From Candidatus Polarisedimenticolia bacterium (lineage in GTDB: Bacteria > Acidobacteriota > Polarisedimenticolia > Gp22-AA2 > AA152), in contig DASTZC010000016.1 of NCBI GenBank assembly GCA_035764505.1, positions 1 to 41,744 on the forward strand: a DNA stretch of 41,744 bases. The letters run 5' to 3'. Made by a program: the position numbers and the translations under genes. The notes below the pieces were generated by a model. It had not been told where the DNA came from. It saw nothing but the letters and a program-made list of their open reading frames with translations, and did no database searches. Below are positions 7,366 through 15,905 of this stretch, piece by piece (position 1 is the stretch's first letter; each line of letters opens with the position of its first letter).

Positions 7366-10300
7366 GGCGGAACTTCGAGGATCTCTACCGGCGCGAGGAC
7401 GATCCCTGGACGATCGGCGGCGCCGAGGCGCAGCGCTACGGGCAATACCTGGAGTGGATTCGCCGCTTCGCGCCGGATGGCGGGTTCCGCGCTGCCCTCG
7501 ATCTGGGATGCGGCAAGGGGGCCTTCACGGCGCGCCTCGCCAGACTCGCGCGCGAGACGACCGGGGTCGAGCTCTCCGAGATTGCCGCCGCGAAAGCCCG
7601 GCAGGCCCATCCGGGCATCCGCTTCCTTCAGGGAGACGTCCGGGATCTCGACCGTCTCGGCCTGCCCGTCGGCGGATTCGATTTGATCGTGGCCAGTGAC
7701 GTGATTGCCTACCTGACGCCACGCGAGGCCGACGTCTTCCTGGAGCGTGCCGCGCGGCTCCTGGCGCCGCAAGGACGCTTCTTTCTGGCCGCCTGGTCTC
7801 CCGGCGGCCGCTATTTCACCCCCGAGTCGCTGGAGCGGCTCGCGGCGCGGCGCTTCGCGCTGCTGCTGCGGCGCCTGCTTCCCAGCCGACACGCCGCTTT
7901 CATGATGCGCCGGCGCCGCACCGACGTGCTGCTCACCTACGATTACGAGACCTGGCAGCCGGTCCCGGAAGGGAAGCGGGTCGACTGGCGCGAGACGGTA
8001 ATCCACCCGACGGAAGCGCTGCTGGACGCGGCCGAGCGCTGCGGCGCGCGGCTGACCTTTTTCGTGGAGATGGGAGAGGTCCTGACGCTGCGCCGGCACG
8101 ACCCGGAGGTCTCGGCCGAAGTCGAATCGCAGCTGCGCTCCATCCGGCGACGTGGGCACGACCTGCAGCTCCACTTGCACCCCGAGTGGCTTCCCGAATC
8201 CTCTCCCCGCCACGATCCGGAGAGCGGATCCTGGGCGTGGGATCCGGATCGCAGCCGGATCCAGGCCCTCGAGGAGAATCCCGAATCGCTGGCGCGCCGG
8301 CTCAAGGAGACCCTCGAAGCGATCGTCCGTCCCGAGGATCCCACCTACCGGGTGCGGGCCTTCCGGGCGGGGAAATACCGCATCCAGCCGCACGCGGAAA
8401 TCTTCCGCGCCTTTCTGCGCGCCGGCATCGTCGCCGACTCGAGCGTCTGGCAGGGGGGCTGGTCCTTCGAGCATCGCTTCGATTTCCGCCGCGCCGGATC
8501 GCGGGCCGTCCCTTATTTCCCGGCGGATTCCGACATCAGTGTTCCGGCGCCTCCCGCGGAGGAAGGGGTGCTGGAGCTGCCGATCTGCTCGGCCGACGGG
8601 GAGCGCCTCGCGCTGGACGGCGCCTCCGCGAAGCAGCTGCTGCGGCAGGTGCGCGCGCTGCGCCGGCGCGATTACATCACCCGGCTCAAGGACGATCATC
8701 CCGACCTCTGGCGGCGCTCGGCGCGCTGGCTGAGGCGCCTGCCGTTCTGGAGCGACTGGCCACGATGGGACCGCGAGCCCGTGGCCGACTTCCACGTCGA
8801 AGGGGACGACACGCTGGTGGCCATCGGCCACACGAAGGCGCCTTTGCGCCTCGAGGAGATCGAGTCGTTCGTGCGCGCGCTGCGGAGCGATCCGGAGGTG
8901 CGCTTTCCGACCCTCGGGGAGGCCCTCCATGAGCAGCTGGCGGAGCGCGCCCGCCGGCGCCCCGATCCTGAGGAGATCCTCCAGCTGCAGGTGGAGCGTG
9001 AGACCGAGGCGGTCCTCGGAGAGAGCCGCAACGAAGCCCAGTCCTCCCATCTCCAGCAGATGATCCCGGTCGACCGCTGCCGCATCCTCGATTTCGGGTG
9101 CGGCGCCGGCTACTGGACGAAGGTCCTGGAAGCTCGCCACGGCTTTTGCGTCGGAGTCGATTACGGCATGCCCTTTCTCGAGAAGGCGGCAGCGGAGCAT
9201 CGGGTGCGCGTGGCCCGCTGCGATTTCAACCGGCTCCCCTTCCCCACCGGGGCCTTCGACGCCGTCTATGCCGACAATGTGCTCGAGCATTCGGCCGACC
9301 CCGCAGCCGCCCTGGCGGAGATCCATCGTGTGCTCGCCCGCAAGGGGATGCTCGCGGCGGCGCTGCCGCCCGACGCGCGGAACCGGCGGTACCCGGTCTC
9401 GGATCACCTCTGGAAGACCGACCGGAGGGACCTGGAGCGGCGCCTCTGGAACGCCGGCTTCAGCCGTATCCGCGTGAGCGAAGTGGACACGGTCGAGGCC
9501 TTCGGGATGGCCCCTTACCCGGCGGCCGGCAACGCCATGCTTTACGTGACCGCCTGGAAAGCAGAAGGGGAGGAGATAACCGATCGGCGGCGTGCCGAAG
9601 ACCTGATGGAATTCGTCTATCGCCGCCTCGATCCGTCGCGCAGCCAGCGCTCGCTGCGCCCCGAGGAGATCCTGAAGGACGGATTCGCCTGGTGTCTCGG
9701 CTACTGCGCCGTGCTCGGAGCCCTGGCGAGGCAGGAAGGAATCCCGAGCCGCTACGTCACCCTCGAAGCGCGCGATCATCCGCGCGGCCGCGGCACGGTG
9801 GGATTGGACACCCACGAGCTGGTCGAGCTGCGATTGTCGGGCCGCTGGGTGGCCTTCGATCCGATGGCCAACCGCGTCCTGGGGGGCAGCGTGGAGGAGA
9901 TCCTGGCCGACCCGGGGCTGGCCGATAAGGCAATGACCTCCCGCCTGGCCGACGAGCGCTTCCGGAACCGCGGCTATCATCTCTATTGCTCCGCCTTCTT
10001 CTACGAGAGGGTGATCCGCTACTGCCGGCGCGATGATCTCGCCTCCGGCGATCCCTGGAACTGGGTTCCGGTGCGGCGCCCGCGCCGCCGGCGCCCGGGC
10101 GGGCAAGTCCGCACCCTCCTGCTCACCGATCGTCCCGAAGCGGATCGCCAGCGCCTGGCCGAGGAAGCAGGGCGATCGGCGGATCGGATCTGGACCCGCG
10201 GCGATCTGGCCGCCCTGGGAGGCGCGCGCGCCGTGGCGCGCCGCCTGCGCGCCGCGCGCGAGCCGCGCCTGGAGATTCTCAGCGAGGATCTCGCCTGGCA

Positions 10301-11717
10301 CGAGCGGGCCATCCGCGTGCATCTCCTGGGGGCCTTTTCGCGCGCCAAGGAAAAGCGCTTCCTCGATCGCCGCGGCCGCAGCGAGGATCTGGGATGGTGG
10401 CCGCTCGCGAGCCGCCAGGCGCCGCAGTTCCTGGCCGGCTGGCTGAGGTCGGCGGGCGCCTTGGGAACGATCCGCGCCGCCGCCGAAGTCCTGCAACGGG
10501 TTCCGCGCATCGCGCCACGCCGCGACGCGGCGCGGCGACCGACCTCGGTGCTCTACCTGCGCTCCGATCTCTGGCGCGGCGTGCGCGCCGGAGGATCGGT
10601 CGGACATGTCGCCGGCATGGCGGAAGGTTTCCGCCGGGAAGGCTATGCGGTCAGATTCCTGGCCGCAGAGGTTCCGGAGGGAATCGATCGGGAGGCCATG
10701 CCGGTTCACGTCGTCCCGCCGCCGGCTTCCTATCGTGTCTCGCGCTCGGGCGGCCGCTTCGAGCATGCGTTCCATCTATTCGCCGCGGGACGCCAGCTGT
10801 ACCGTGACGACCCGCCCGGATTGCTCTACCACCGATTCGACGAAGGCAGCCTCGCGGGAGTTCTTCTCTCCCGCTCGCTCGGGATCCCGCTGGTGCTCGA
10901 ATACAACGGCTCGGGAGTCTGGATCGCGGACCACTGGGATCGGCCGCTGCCGCACCGCGGGACCTTCCAGGCGATCGAGGCGGCGAACCTGAAGCAGGCT
11001 CATTTGATCGTCACCGTGTCGGGCGTGCTGCGCGACGAGCTGGTCGAGAAAGGAGTAGAGCGGCATCGCATCCTGGTCTGTCCCAATGCGGTGGATGCCG
11101 ACGAATACCGGCCCGATCGCGACGCCGCGGCCGTCCGTCGGCGGCTCGCGCTGGAGGGGCGGAAGACCATCGGGTTCATCGGCACTTTCGGGCCCTGGCA
11201 TGGAGCACCGATCCTGGCCGCGGCCGCCGGAGCCATCCTGCGCGGCGATCCGCAGGCAGCGCTGCTCTGGATCGGAGACGGGACGGAGCGAGGCAGAGTG
11301 GAAGCCATCCTCGCGGAGCAGGGCGTGGCGGATCGCTGCCGCTTCACCGGACTGGTCCCCCAGAAAGAGGCTCCCGATTTCTTGGCCGCCTGCGATCTTT
11401 TCGTCTCGCCGCACGTCCCCAATCCCGACGGCTCGCGCTTCTTCGGCTCACCCACCAAGCTGTTCGAGTACATGGCGACCGGGCGCGGCATCGTGGCGAG
11501 CAACCTGGAGCAGATCGGCGAGATCCTCGAGGACGGGAGGACGGCGCTGCTGGTGCCGCCCGGAAGTCCGGAGGCGCTGGCGGAAGGCATCCTCCGCCTG
11601 CTGCGCGATCCGGATCTCGCCGCGCGCCTGGGCGATGCGGCCCGGCGCCAGGCGATCGCTCGCCACTCCTGGGAGCGCAATGCCCGATCGGTTCTGGACC
11701 TCGTCGAGTTCCTCTGA
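7356..11717 (+). CDS. Five-module fusion: methyltransferase, NodB-like deacetylase, methyltransferase, transglutaminase-like, GT4 glycosyltransferase
   Basis: One uninterrupted frame encodes 1453 residues with no signal peptide or membrane segment. Modules in order: (1) residues 1-185, class I SAM methyltransferase, NodS-like at the start, SAM loop DLGCGKG at 49-55; (2) 190-545, NodB-like carbohydrate esterase with TYDYETW (Asp196) and GHDLQLHLHPEW (His268, His273, His275), a variant of the usual HxxxH metal site; (3) 560-735, second SAM methyltransferase, DFGCGAG at 579-585; (4) 755-900, transglutaminase-like domain with Cys780, His820 and Asp835 in triad order and spacing; (5) 1060-1453, GT4 glycosyltransferase with GFIGTFGPWHGAPIL and PTKLFEYMATGRGIVAS. 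Residues ~905-1060 match nothing I recognise. ATG 7356 has GAGG 8 bases upstream and overlaps the flippase end by 10 bases; GTG 7362 is the alternative. These activities usually come as separate genes in polysaccharide loci. Confidence 0.87.
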   Translation: MVVRRNFEDLYRREDDPWTIGGAEAQRYGQYLEWIRRFAPDGGFRAALDLGCGKGAFTARLARLARETTGVELSEIAAAKARQAHPGIRFLQGDVRDLDRLGLPVGGFDLIVASDVIAYLTPREADVFLERAARLLAPQGRFFLAAWSPGGRYFTPESLERLAARRFALLLRRLLPSRHAAFMMRRRRTDVLLTYDYETWQPVPEGKRVDWRETVIHPTEALLDAAERCGARLTFFVEMGEVLTLRRHDPEVSAEVESQLRSIRRRGHDLQLHLHPEWLPESSPRHDPESGSWAWDPDRSRIQALEENPESLARRLKETLEAIVRPEDPTYRVRAFRAGKYRIQPHAEIFRAFLRAGIVADSSVWQGGWSFEHRFDFRRAGSRAVPYFPADSDISVPAPPAEEGVLELPICSADGERLALDGASAKQLLRQVRALRRRDYITRLKDDHPDLWRRSARWLRRLPFWSDWPRWDREPVADFHVEGDDTLVAIGHTKAPLRLEEIESFVRALRSDPEVRFPTLGEALHEQLAERARRRPDPEEILQLQVERETEAVLGESRNEAQSSHLQQMIPVDRCRILDFGCGAGYWTKVLEARHGFCVGVDYGMPFLEKAAAEHRVRVARCDFNRLPFPTGAFDAVYADNVLEHSADPAAALAEIHRVLARKGMLAAALPPDARNRRYPVSDHLWKTDRRDLERRLWNAGFSRIRVSEVDTVEAFGMAPYPAAGNAMLYVTAWKAEGEEITDRRRAEDLMEFVYRRLDPSRSQRSLRPEEILKDGFAWCLGYCAVLGALARQEGIPSRYVTLEARDHPRGRGTVGLDTHELVELRLSGRWVAFDPMANRVLGGSVEEILADPGLADKAMTSRLADERFRNRGYHLYCSAFFYERVIRYCRRDDLASGDPWNWVPVRRPRRRRPGGQVRTLLLTDRPEADRQRLAEEAGRSADRIWTRGDLAALGGARAVARRLRAAREPRLEILSEDLAWHERAIRVHLLGAFSRAKEKRFLDRRGRSEDLGWWPLASRQAPQFLAGWLRSAGALGTIRAAAEVLQRVPRIAPRRDAARRPTSVLYLRSDLWRGVRAGGSVGHVAGMAEGFRREGYAVRFLAAEVPEGIDREAMPVHVVPPPASYRVSRSGGRFEHAFHLFAAGRQLYRDDPPGLLYHRFDEGSLAGVLLSRSLGIPLVLEYNGSGVWIADHWDRPLPHRGTFQAIEAANLKQAHLIVTVSGVLRDELVEKGVERHRILVCPNAVDADEYRPDRDAAAVRRRLALEGRKTIGFIGTFGPWHGAPILAAAAGAILRGDPQAALLWIGDGTERGRVEAILAEQGVADRCRFTGLVPQKEAPDFLAACDLFVSPHVPNPDGSRFFGSPTKLFEYMATGRGIVASNLEQIGEILEDGRTALLVPPGSPEALAEGILRLLRDPDLAARLGDAARRQAIARHSWERNARSVLDLVEFL

Positions 11718-11727
11718 GAGGGAGCGC

Positions 11728-13785
11728 ATGGCCTATCGCCTGGAGCAACTCCGCGAAGACTTCCGCAAGGCGCTGGCGCTGCCGCCGGGGGAAGCCTTCC
11801 GGCGCTTCGCGGGACGGGCCCGCGGCTGCGCCGATCGGCTGCGCCATCGCCGCCGCCGGGAGCTCACCGAGGCGGAGTTCCTGGCGGCGCTTTGCACGCC
11901 GGCTGGCAGCTTGACGGAATTCGCCGCCGGGCGCGCGGCGCAGCCGCCCCTGATTGCGGCGGCGGCCGCGGCGCCCGCTCTGGCGCGCCTCCTCGAGTCG
12001 CGCGATCCCGCCAGTTTGCCTCCCATCCTGACGGCGGCGCGCGCCCTGCGCGAGGGGCGCTTCGACCTCCTCGGCTCGGGGAGCCGGCCTCTCGGAGAAG
12101 CGATCGACTGGCAGCTCGACTTCAAATCGGGAAAGCGGTGGGACGCTTCGGAGTACTCGCTCGACATCCTGCCCGAGCCCGACCTCGGGCACGACATCAA
12201 GGTCCCCTGGGAGCTCGCCCGGATGCAGCACCTTCCGACCCTGGGGATCGCCGCGGCCATCTCCTCCGATGAGGCGTTTCGCGCGGCGGCCATTCGCCAG
12301 ATCGCCTCGTTTCTGCAGGACAACCCCGCCTACCGCGGAGTGAACTGGAGCTGCACCATGGATGTGGCGATCCGTGCCGTAACTCTGCTCGCGGCGGAGG
12401 GTTTCATGAAAGGAGCGGGAGAGCCCGCCTTCTGGAGCGCCTTCTATCGCCATCTGCTGACCCATGCGCGCTTCATCCGCGATCATCTGGAGGACGGCCC
12501 CCTGCGCGGCAATCATTTCCTCGCCGATGTCTCCGGGTTGTACCTCTGCGCGCTGTCGCTTCCGGAGCTGGCGGAATCGTTCCGCTGGAAGCTGGAAGCG
12601 CGCGGCTTGCTGATCGGGGAGATGCAGCAGCAGGTGCGATCCGACGGCTGGGATTTCGAGGCCTCCACCTCGTACCATGCCTTCGCCACCGAGATGTTCT
12701 TCTTCCCGGCGCTGTTCGGAGCGCGGCGCGGAGATCCTTTCCCCGCCGCCTACCTGGCGCGGCTCGAGTCGATGCTCGCGGCGCTGGCGTCAGTCGTGCG
12801 GCCCGATGGGAGCTTGCCGCAGATCGGCGACAACGACGATGGCCGCTTCCTGATCGTCTCTCAGTACCACCGCCCGCGACGCGACTGGCGACCGTTGCTG
12901 GCGCTCGGCTCGTACCTGTTCCGCAACCCATCCTGGCTGGAGCTGTCGGGCGACGCCTGGGTGGAAGGGGTCTGGATGCTGGGCGAGGAGTTCCTCGAAT
13001 GGACCGATTCGATTCCCACGCCGCGCCGTGCGCATCCTTTCGCCAGCCGGGCCTGGCCGGAGTCGGGGTATTTCCAGCTTGCGTGCGGCCCCATCCAGAT
13101 GCTGGTAGACGCCGGAGGAGTCGGCCAGAAGGGTAACGGTGGACATGCCCACAACGACACCCTGTCTTTCGAGCTGCACGCCTTCGGCCGCGAGATGCTG
13201 GTGGACCGTGGCGTCGGCTGCTACACACCGTCGCTGGCCACGCGCAACCGCTTCCGCGCCACGGCCGCCCACAACACGGTGCGGGTGGACGACGAGGAGA
13301 TCAACCCGATTCCGCCGGCGACCTTCTCCCTGGTGTCGGCCGACGAGCCTTCGGCTTCGAGGTGGCGCACCGGGACGGCCTTCACCTATCTCTCCGCGGA
13401 GCATCGGGGTTACCTGCGTCTATCCGCCCCGCTCCTGCATCGCCGCTCGATCCTGCTGCGTCACCACGACGGCGAGCTGCAGATGGAAGACCGCTTCGAG
13501 GGAGCCGGCGCGCATCGTTATGAGGCCGGCTTCCACCTGCCTCCCGGATGGAAGGTCCGCACCGAGCCCCAGGGATGGATCGCATTCGAAGAGGGAGGGG
13601 AGGCTGGAATCAGCTTCCGCTGGATGCGGCCTCCGGAAGCAGCCGTCGTGCGCATTGAGGAAGACGAGCATTCTCCCTCTTACGGTGTGCGGGTCCCGGC
13701 GCTCGTAGTGCGCATTCTGTGGGAGGCGAGCGCCCCGCAGCGCATCCGCTATCGCCTGCAGCCTTTCGTGGGAGGCGGCGCATGA
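11728..13785 (+). CDS. Heparinase II/III family protein (uronate polysaccharide lyase-like)
   Basis: A 685-residue protein with the two-part architecture of the family. The N-terminal alpha-toroid (about 130-400) shows HDIKVPWELARMQ near 154, NWSCTMDVAIRAV near 207, GNHFLADVSGLY near 261 and a YHAF motif near 316. The beta-sandwich Hepar_II_III domain (about 430-680) carries GNGGHAHNDTLSFEL near 471 and TAAHNTVRVDDEE near 514. Characterised members cleave heparan- or alginate-like uronic-acid polymers. Copies inside exopolysaccharide operons, as here, may trim or modify the nascent polymer. No signal peptide is visible, which is puzzling for a lyase acting on exported polymer. ATG 11728 is preceded by GAGAGGGAG; the 3' end overlaps the next ATG by 4 bases. 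Confidence 0.9.
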   Translation: MAYRLEQLREDFRKALALPPGEAFRRFAGRARGCADRLRHRRRRELTEAEFLAALCTPAGSLTEFAAGRAAQPPLIAAAAAAPALARLLESRDPASLPPILTAARALREGRFDLLGSGSRPLGEAIDWQLDFKSGKRWDASEYSLDILPEPDLGHDIKVPWELARMQHLPTLGIAAAISSDEAFRAAAIRQIASFLQDNPAYRGVNWSCTMDVAIRAVTLLAAEGFMKGAGEPAFWSAFYRHLLTHARFIRDHLEDGPLRGNHFLADVSGLYLCALSLPELAESFRWKLEARGLLIGEMQQQVRSDGWDFEASTSYHAFATEMFFFPALFGARRGDPFPAAYLARLESMLAALASVVRPDGSLPQIGDNDDGRFLIVSQYHRPRRDWRPLLALGSYLFRNPSWLELSGDAWVEGVWMLGEEFLEWTDSIPTPRRAHPFASRAWPESGYFQLACGPIQMLVDAGGVGQKGNGGHAHNDTLSFELHAFGREMLVDRGVGCYTPSLATRNRFRATAAHNTVRVDDEEINPIPPATFSLVSADEPSASRWRTGTAFTYLSAEHRGYLRLSAPLLHRRSILLRHHDGELQMEDRFEGAGAHRYEAGFHLPPGWKVRTEPQGWIAFEEGGEAGISFRWMRPPEAAVVRIEEDEHSPSYGVRVPALVVRILWEASAPQRIRYRLQPFVGGGA

Positions 13786-15905
13786 AACAGGTGGTGCTGC
13801 GCGAAGGCAAGGTGGCGGTAGCCGAGGTCCCCGCGCCGGCCCCGTCGCCACACCGGGCGCTGGTCGCCACTGCGGCGTCGGTCATCAGCTCGGGCACCGA
13901 AGCGGCGGCGCTGGGGGCCGCACGCTCGGGACTGCTGGAGAAGGCGGCCGCGCACCCGGCTCCTTGGCGCCGCCTCGTGGAGGTGGCGCGCGAGGAAGGG
14001 GTGCGCGGGTTGTGGCGCCGCATGGCGCCGGCAGCCGGGAGCGATCTGGTCGAGATGGGGTACTCGGCGGCGGGAATCATCCTGCAGGCCGGCGAGGGGA
14101 TCACCCTCCCCGCCGGCTCGCGCGTCGCCTGCGCCGGCGCGCAGTTCGCCCATCATGCGGAGCTGATCTCGGTCCCCGAGCATTTGATGGCGAAGATTCC
14201 GGCCGGCGTCTCCTTCGAGCAGGCTGCCTTCGGAACGATCGGCTCGATCGCTCTGCACGGCTTCCGGCGCAGCGAAGCGGGGCTTGGGGAGACGGTGGCG
14301 GTCGTCGGTTTGGGGCTGGTCGGTCTGCTCGGAGCGCAAATCGCCCGCGCCGCCGGGTGCGAGGTGATTGCTTTCGACCCCGATCCGGAGCGCGTGGCGC
14401 TGGCGCGCTCGCTGGGGATCCAGGAAGCGCGAACTCCCGAGGAGGCCGATCCGGTGATGCAGGTATTGCACCGCACCGGCGGACAGGGGGCGGACGCGGC
14501 CCTGATCTTCGCCGCCACCCCGAGCGACGAGCCGCTGGCGCTGGCGATGCGGCTGTGCCGCAAACGCGGCAGGGTCGTGGTGGTGGGTGATGTCGGCATG
14601 AAGGCCGAGCGCTCGTTGATGTACGCCAAGGAGCTGGATCTGCGGATCTCGACCTCCTACGGGCCGGGTCGCTACGATCCCGGCTACGAGGAGAAAGGCC
14701 GCGATTATCCCTACGCTTACGTCCGCTGGACCGAGGGGAGGAACCTTGCCGCCTTCCTGGATCTCCTGGCCGCAGGCAGCGTCCGGGTCGAGCCGCTAAT
14801 CGAGCGCATCGTCCCGGTCGAGCAGGCGGAGGAAGCCTATCTCCTGCTCCGCGAAGGAGGCAGGAAGCCGGCGGTCCTCCTGTCTTTTCCGAGGGCTCCC
14901 GAGCCGGAGCGCGGCGCGCGCAGCGTGCGCCTGCTGTCGAGCAGAGCTCCGGGGTCGGCGCGCCGGGCCGTCGTGATCGGACCGGGCACTTTCATGAAGG
15001 AAGTCTTCCTCCCGGCCTTCCTCTCGCAGCAGGTGGCGGCAATCGAGACGGTGGTCGCGGGGACCGGCGCCGGCGCGCGATCGGCGGCGGAGCGCTTCTC
15101 CGCCCGCATCGCTTCCACCGACCTGGACGAAGCGCTCGCCGACCCTTCGGTGGATCTGGCCATCATCGGGACGCGGCATCACCTGCACGGCAGCCAGGTG
15201 GAGCGCTGTCTGCGATCGGGCAAGTCGGTATTCGTGGAAAAGCCTTTGTGCCTGACTTTCGAGGAGCTGGAGCGGATCCGCGCGGCGCGCGAGCAGGGGG
15301 GCGTCCTGGCGGTCGGCTTCAACCGCCGCTACGCACCGCTGGCGCGCAAGATGAAAGAGGCCCTGGCCCTGCTTCCCGGTCCACGCATCGTGCAGATTCG
15401 CGTCAATGCGGGATGGCTCGAGAAGGAGCACTGGACCCAGGATCCGGAGCAGGGAGGCGGCAGGCTGGTCGGGGAAGGGTGCCACTTCTTCGATCTGATT
15501 CCCTTTCTGGCGGGATCACCGATCGAGGCCGTGCGGATCGAGGGAATCGCCGACAGCCGCCTGCAGGTCCCCGACAACTTCCTGGTCCTCCTCCGCCTCG
15601 CCGACGGCAGCCTCGGGTCTCTGTCTTACACCAGCCAGGGAGGCGCCGAGCTGGGTAAGGAGCGGGTCGAAGTTCACTGCGCCGGAACCTCGCTTGTCCT
15701 CGAGGATTTCCGCGAGCTCGCCATCCATGGCCCCGGCAGGACGCGACGCATCGGTGCGCGGCAGGACAAGGGAATCACCGGCGAGATCCAGGCGCTCAAG
15801 GCGGCGCTGGAAGGCAAGCCCTCGGAGTTGATCTCCTGGGCCGAGATCGAAGCTGCCACCACCTGGACGCTGCGGGCCCAGGCCTTGCTGGAGCACAAGG
15901 AATGA
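13782..15905 (+). CDS. Bi-domain oxidoreductase: MDR alcohol dehydrogenase fused to Gfo/Idh/MocA dehydrogenase
   Basis: A 707-residue fusion. Residues 1-375 are a medium-chain dehydrogenase/reductase with a Rossmann loop VVGLGLVGLLG near 173. Residues 390-707 are a Gfo/Idh/MocA sugar dehydrogenase with a second nucleotide-binding start (AVVIGPGTF near 395), the family EKP motif (FVEKPLC near 484) and GEGCHFFDLIPFL near 565. This pairing is a known family, typically next to heparinase II/III genes in exopolysaccharide loci, exactly as here. It probably oxidises or epimerises a nucleotide sugar or sugar intermediate, but the substrate is not established. The gene overlaps both neighbours by ATGA. 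Confidence 0.9.
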   Translation: MKQVVLREGKVAVAEVPAPAPSPHRALVATAASVISSGTEAAALGAARSGLLEKAAAHPAPWRRLVEVAREEGVRGLWRRMAPAAGSDLVEMGYSAAGIILQAGEGITLPAGSRVACAGAQFAHHAELISVPEHLMAKIPAGVSFEQAAFGTIGSIALHGFRRSEAGLGETVAVVGLGLVGLLGAQIARAAGCEVIAFDPDPERVALARSLGIQEARTPEEADPVMQVLHRTGGQGADAALIFAATPSDEPLALAMRLCRKRGRVVVVGDVGMKAERSLMYAKELDLRISTSYGPGRYDPGYEEKGRDYPYAYVRWTEGRNLAAFLDLLAAGSVRVEPLIERIVPVEQAEEAYLLLREGGRKPAVLLSFPRAPEPERGARSVRLLSSRAPGSARRAVVIGPGTFMKEVFLPAFLSQQVAAIETVVAGTGAGARSAAERFSARIASTDLDEALADPSVDLAIIGTRHHLHGSQVERCLRSGKSVFVEKPLCLTFEELERIRAAREQGGVLAVGFNRRYAPLARKMKEALALLPGPRIVQIRVNAGWLEKEHWTQDPEQGGGRLVGEGCHFFDLIPFLAGSPIEAVRIEGIADSRLQVPDNFLVLLRLADGSLGSLSYTSQGGAELGKERVEVHCAGTSLVLEDFRELAIHGPGRTRRIGARQDKGITGEIQALKAALEGKPSELISWAEIEAATTWTLRAQALLEHKE

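Noticed and set aside
7356-11717. The large gene as several separate coupled genes
   Set aside because: The frame is continuous with no stop codon between modules, and I found no clear internal ribosome site at the domain borders. Internal starts remain possible but are not supported.
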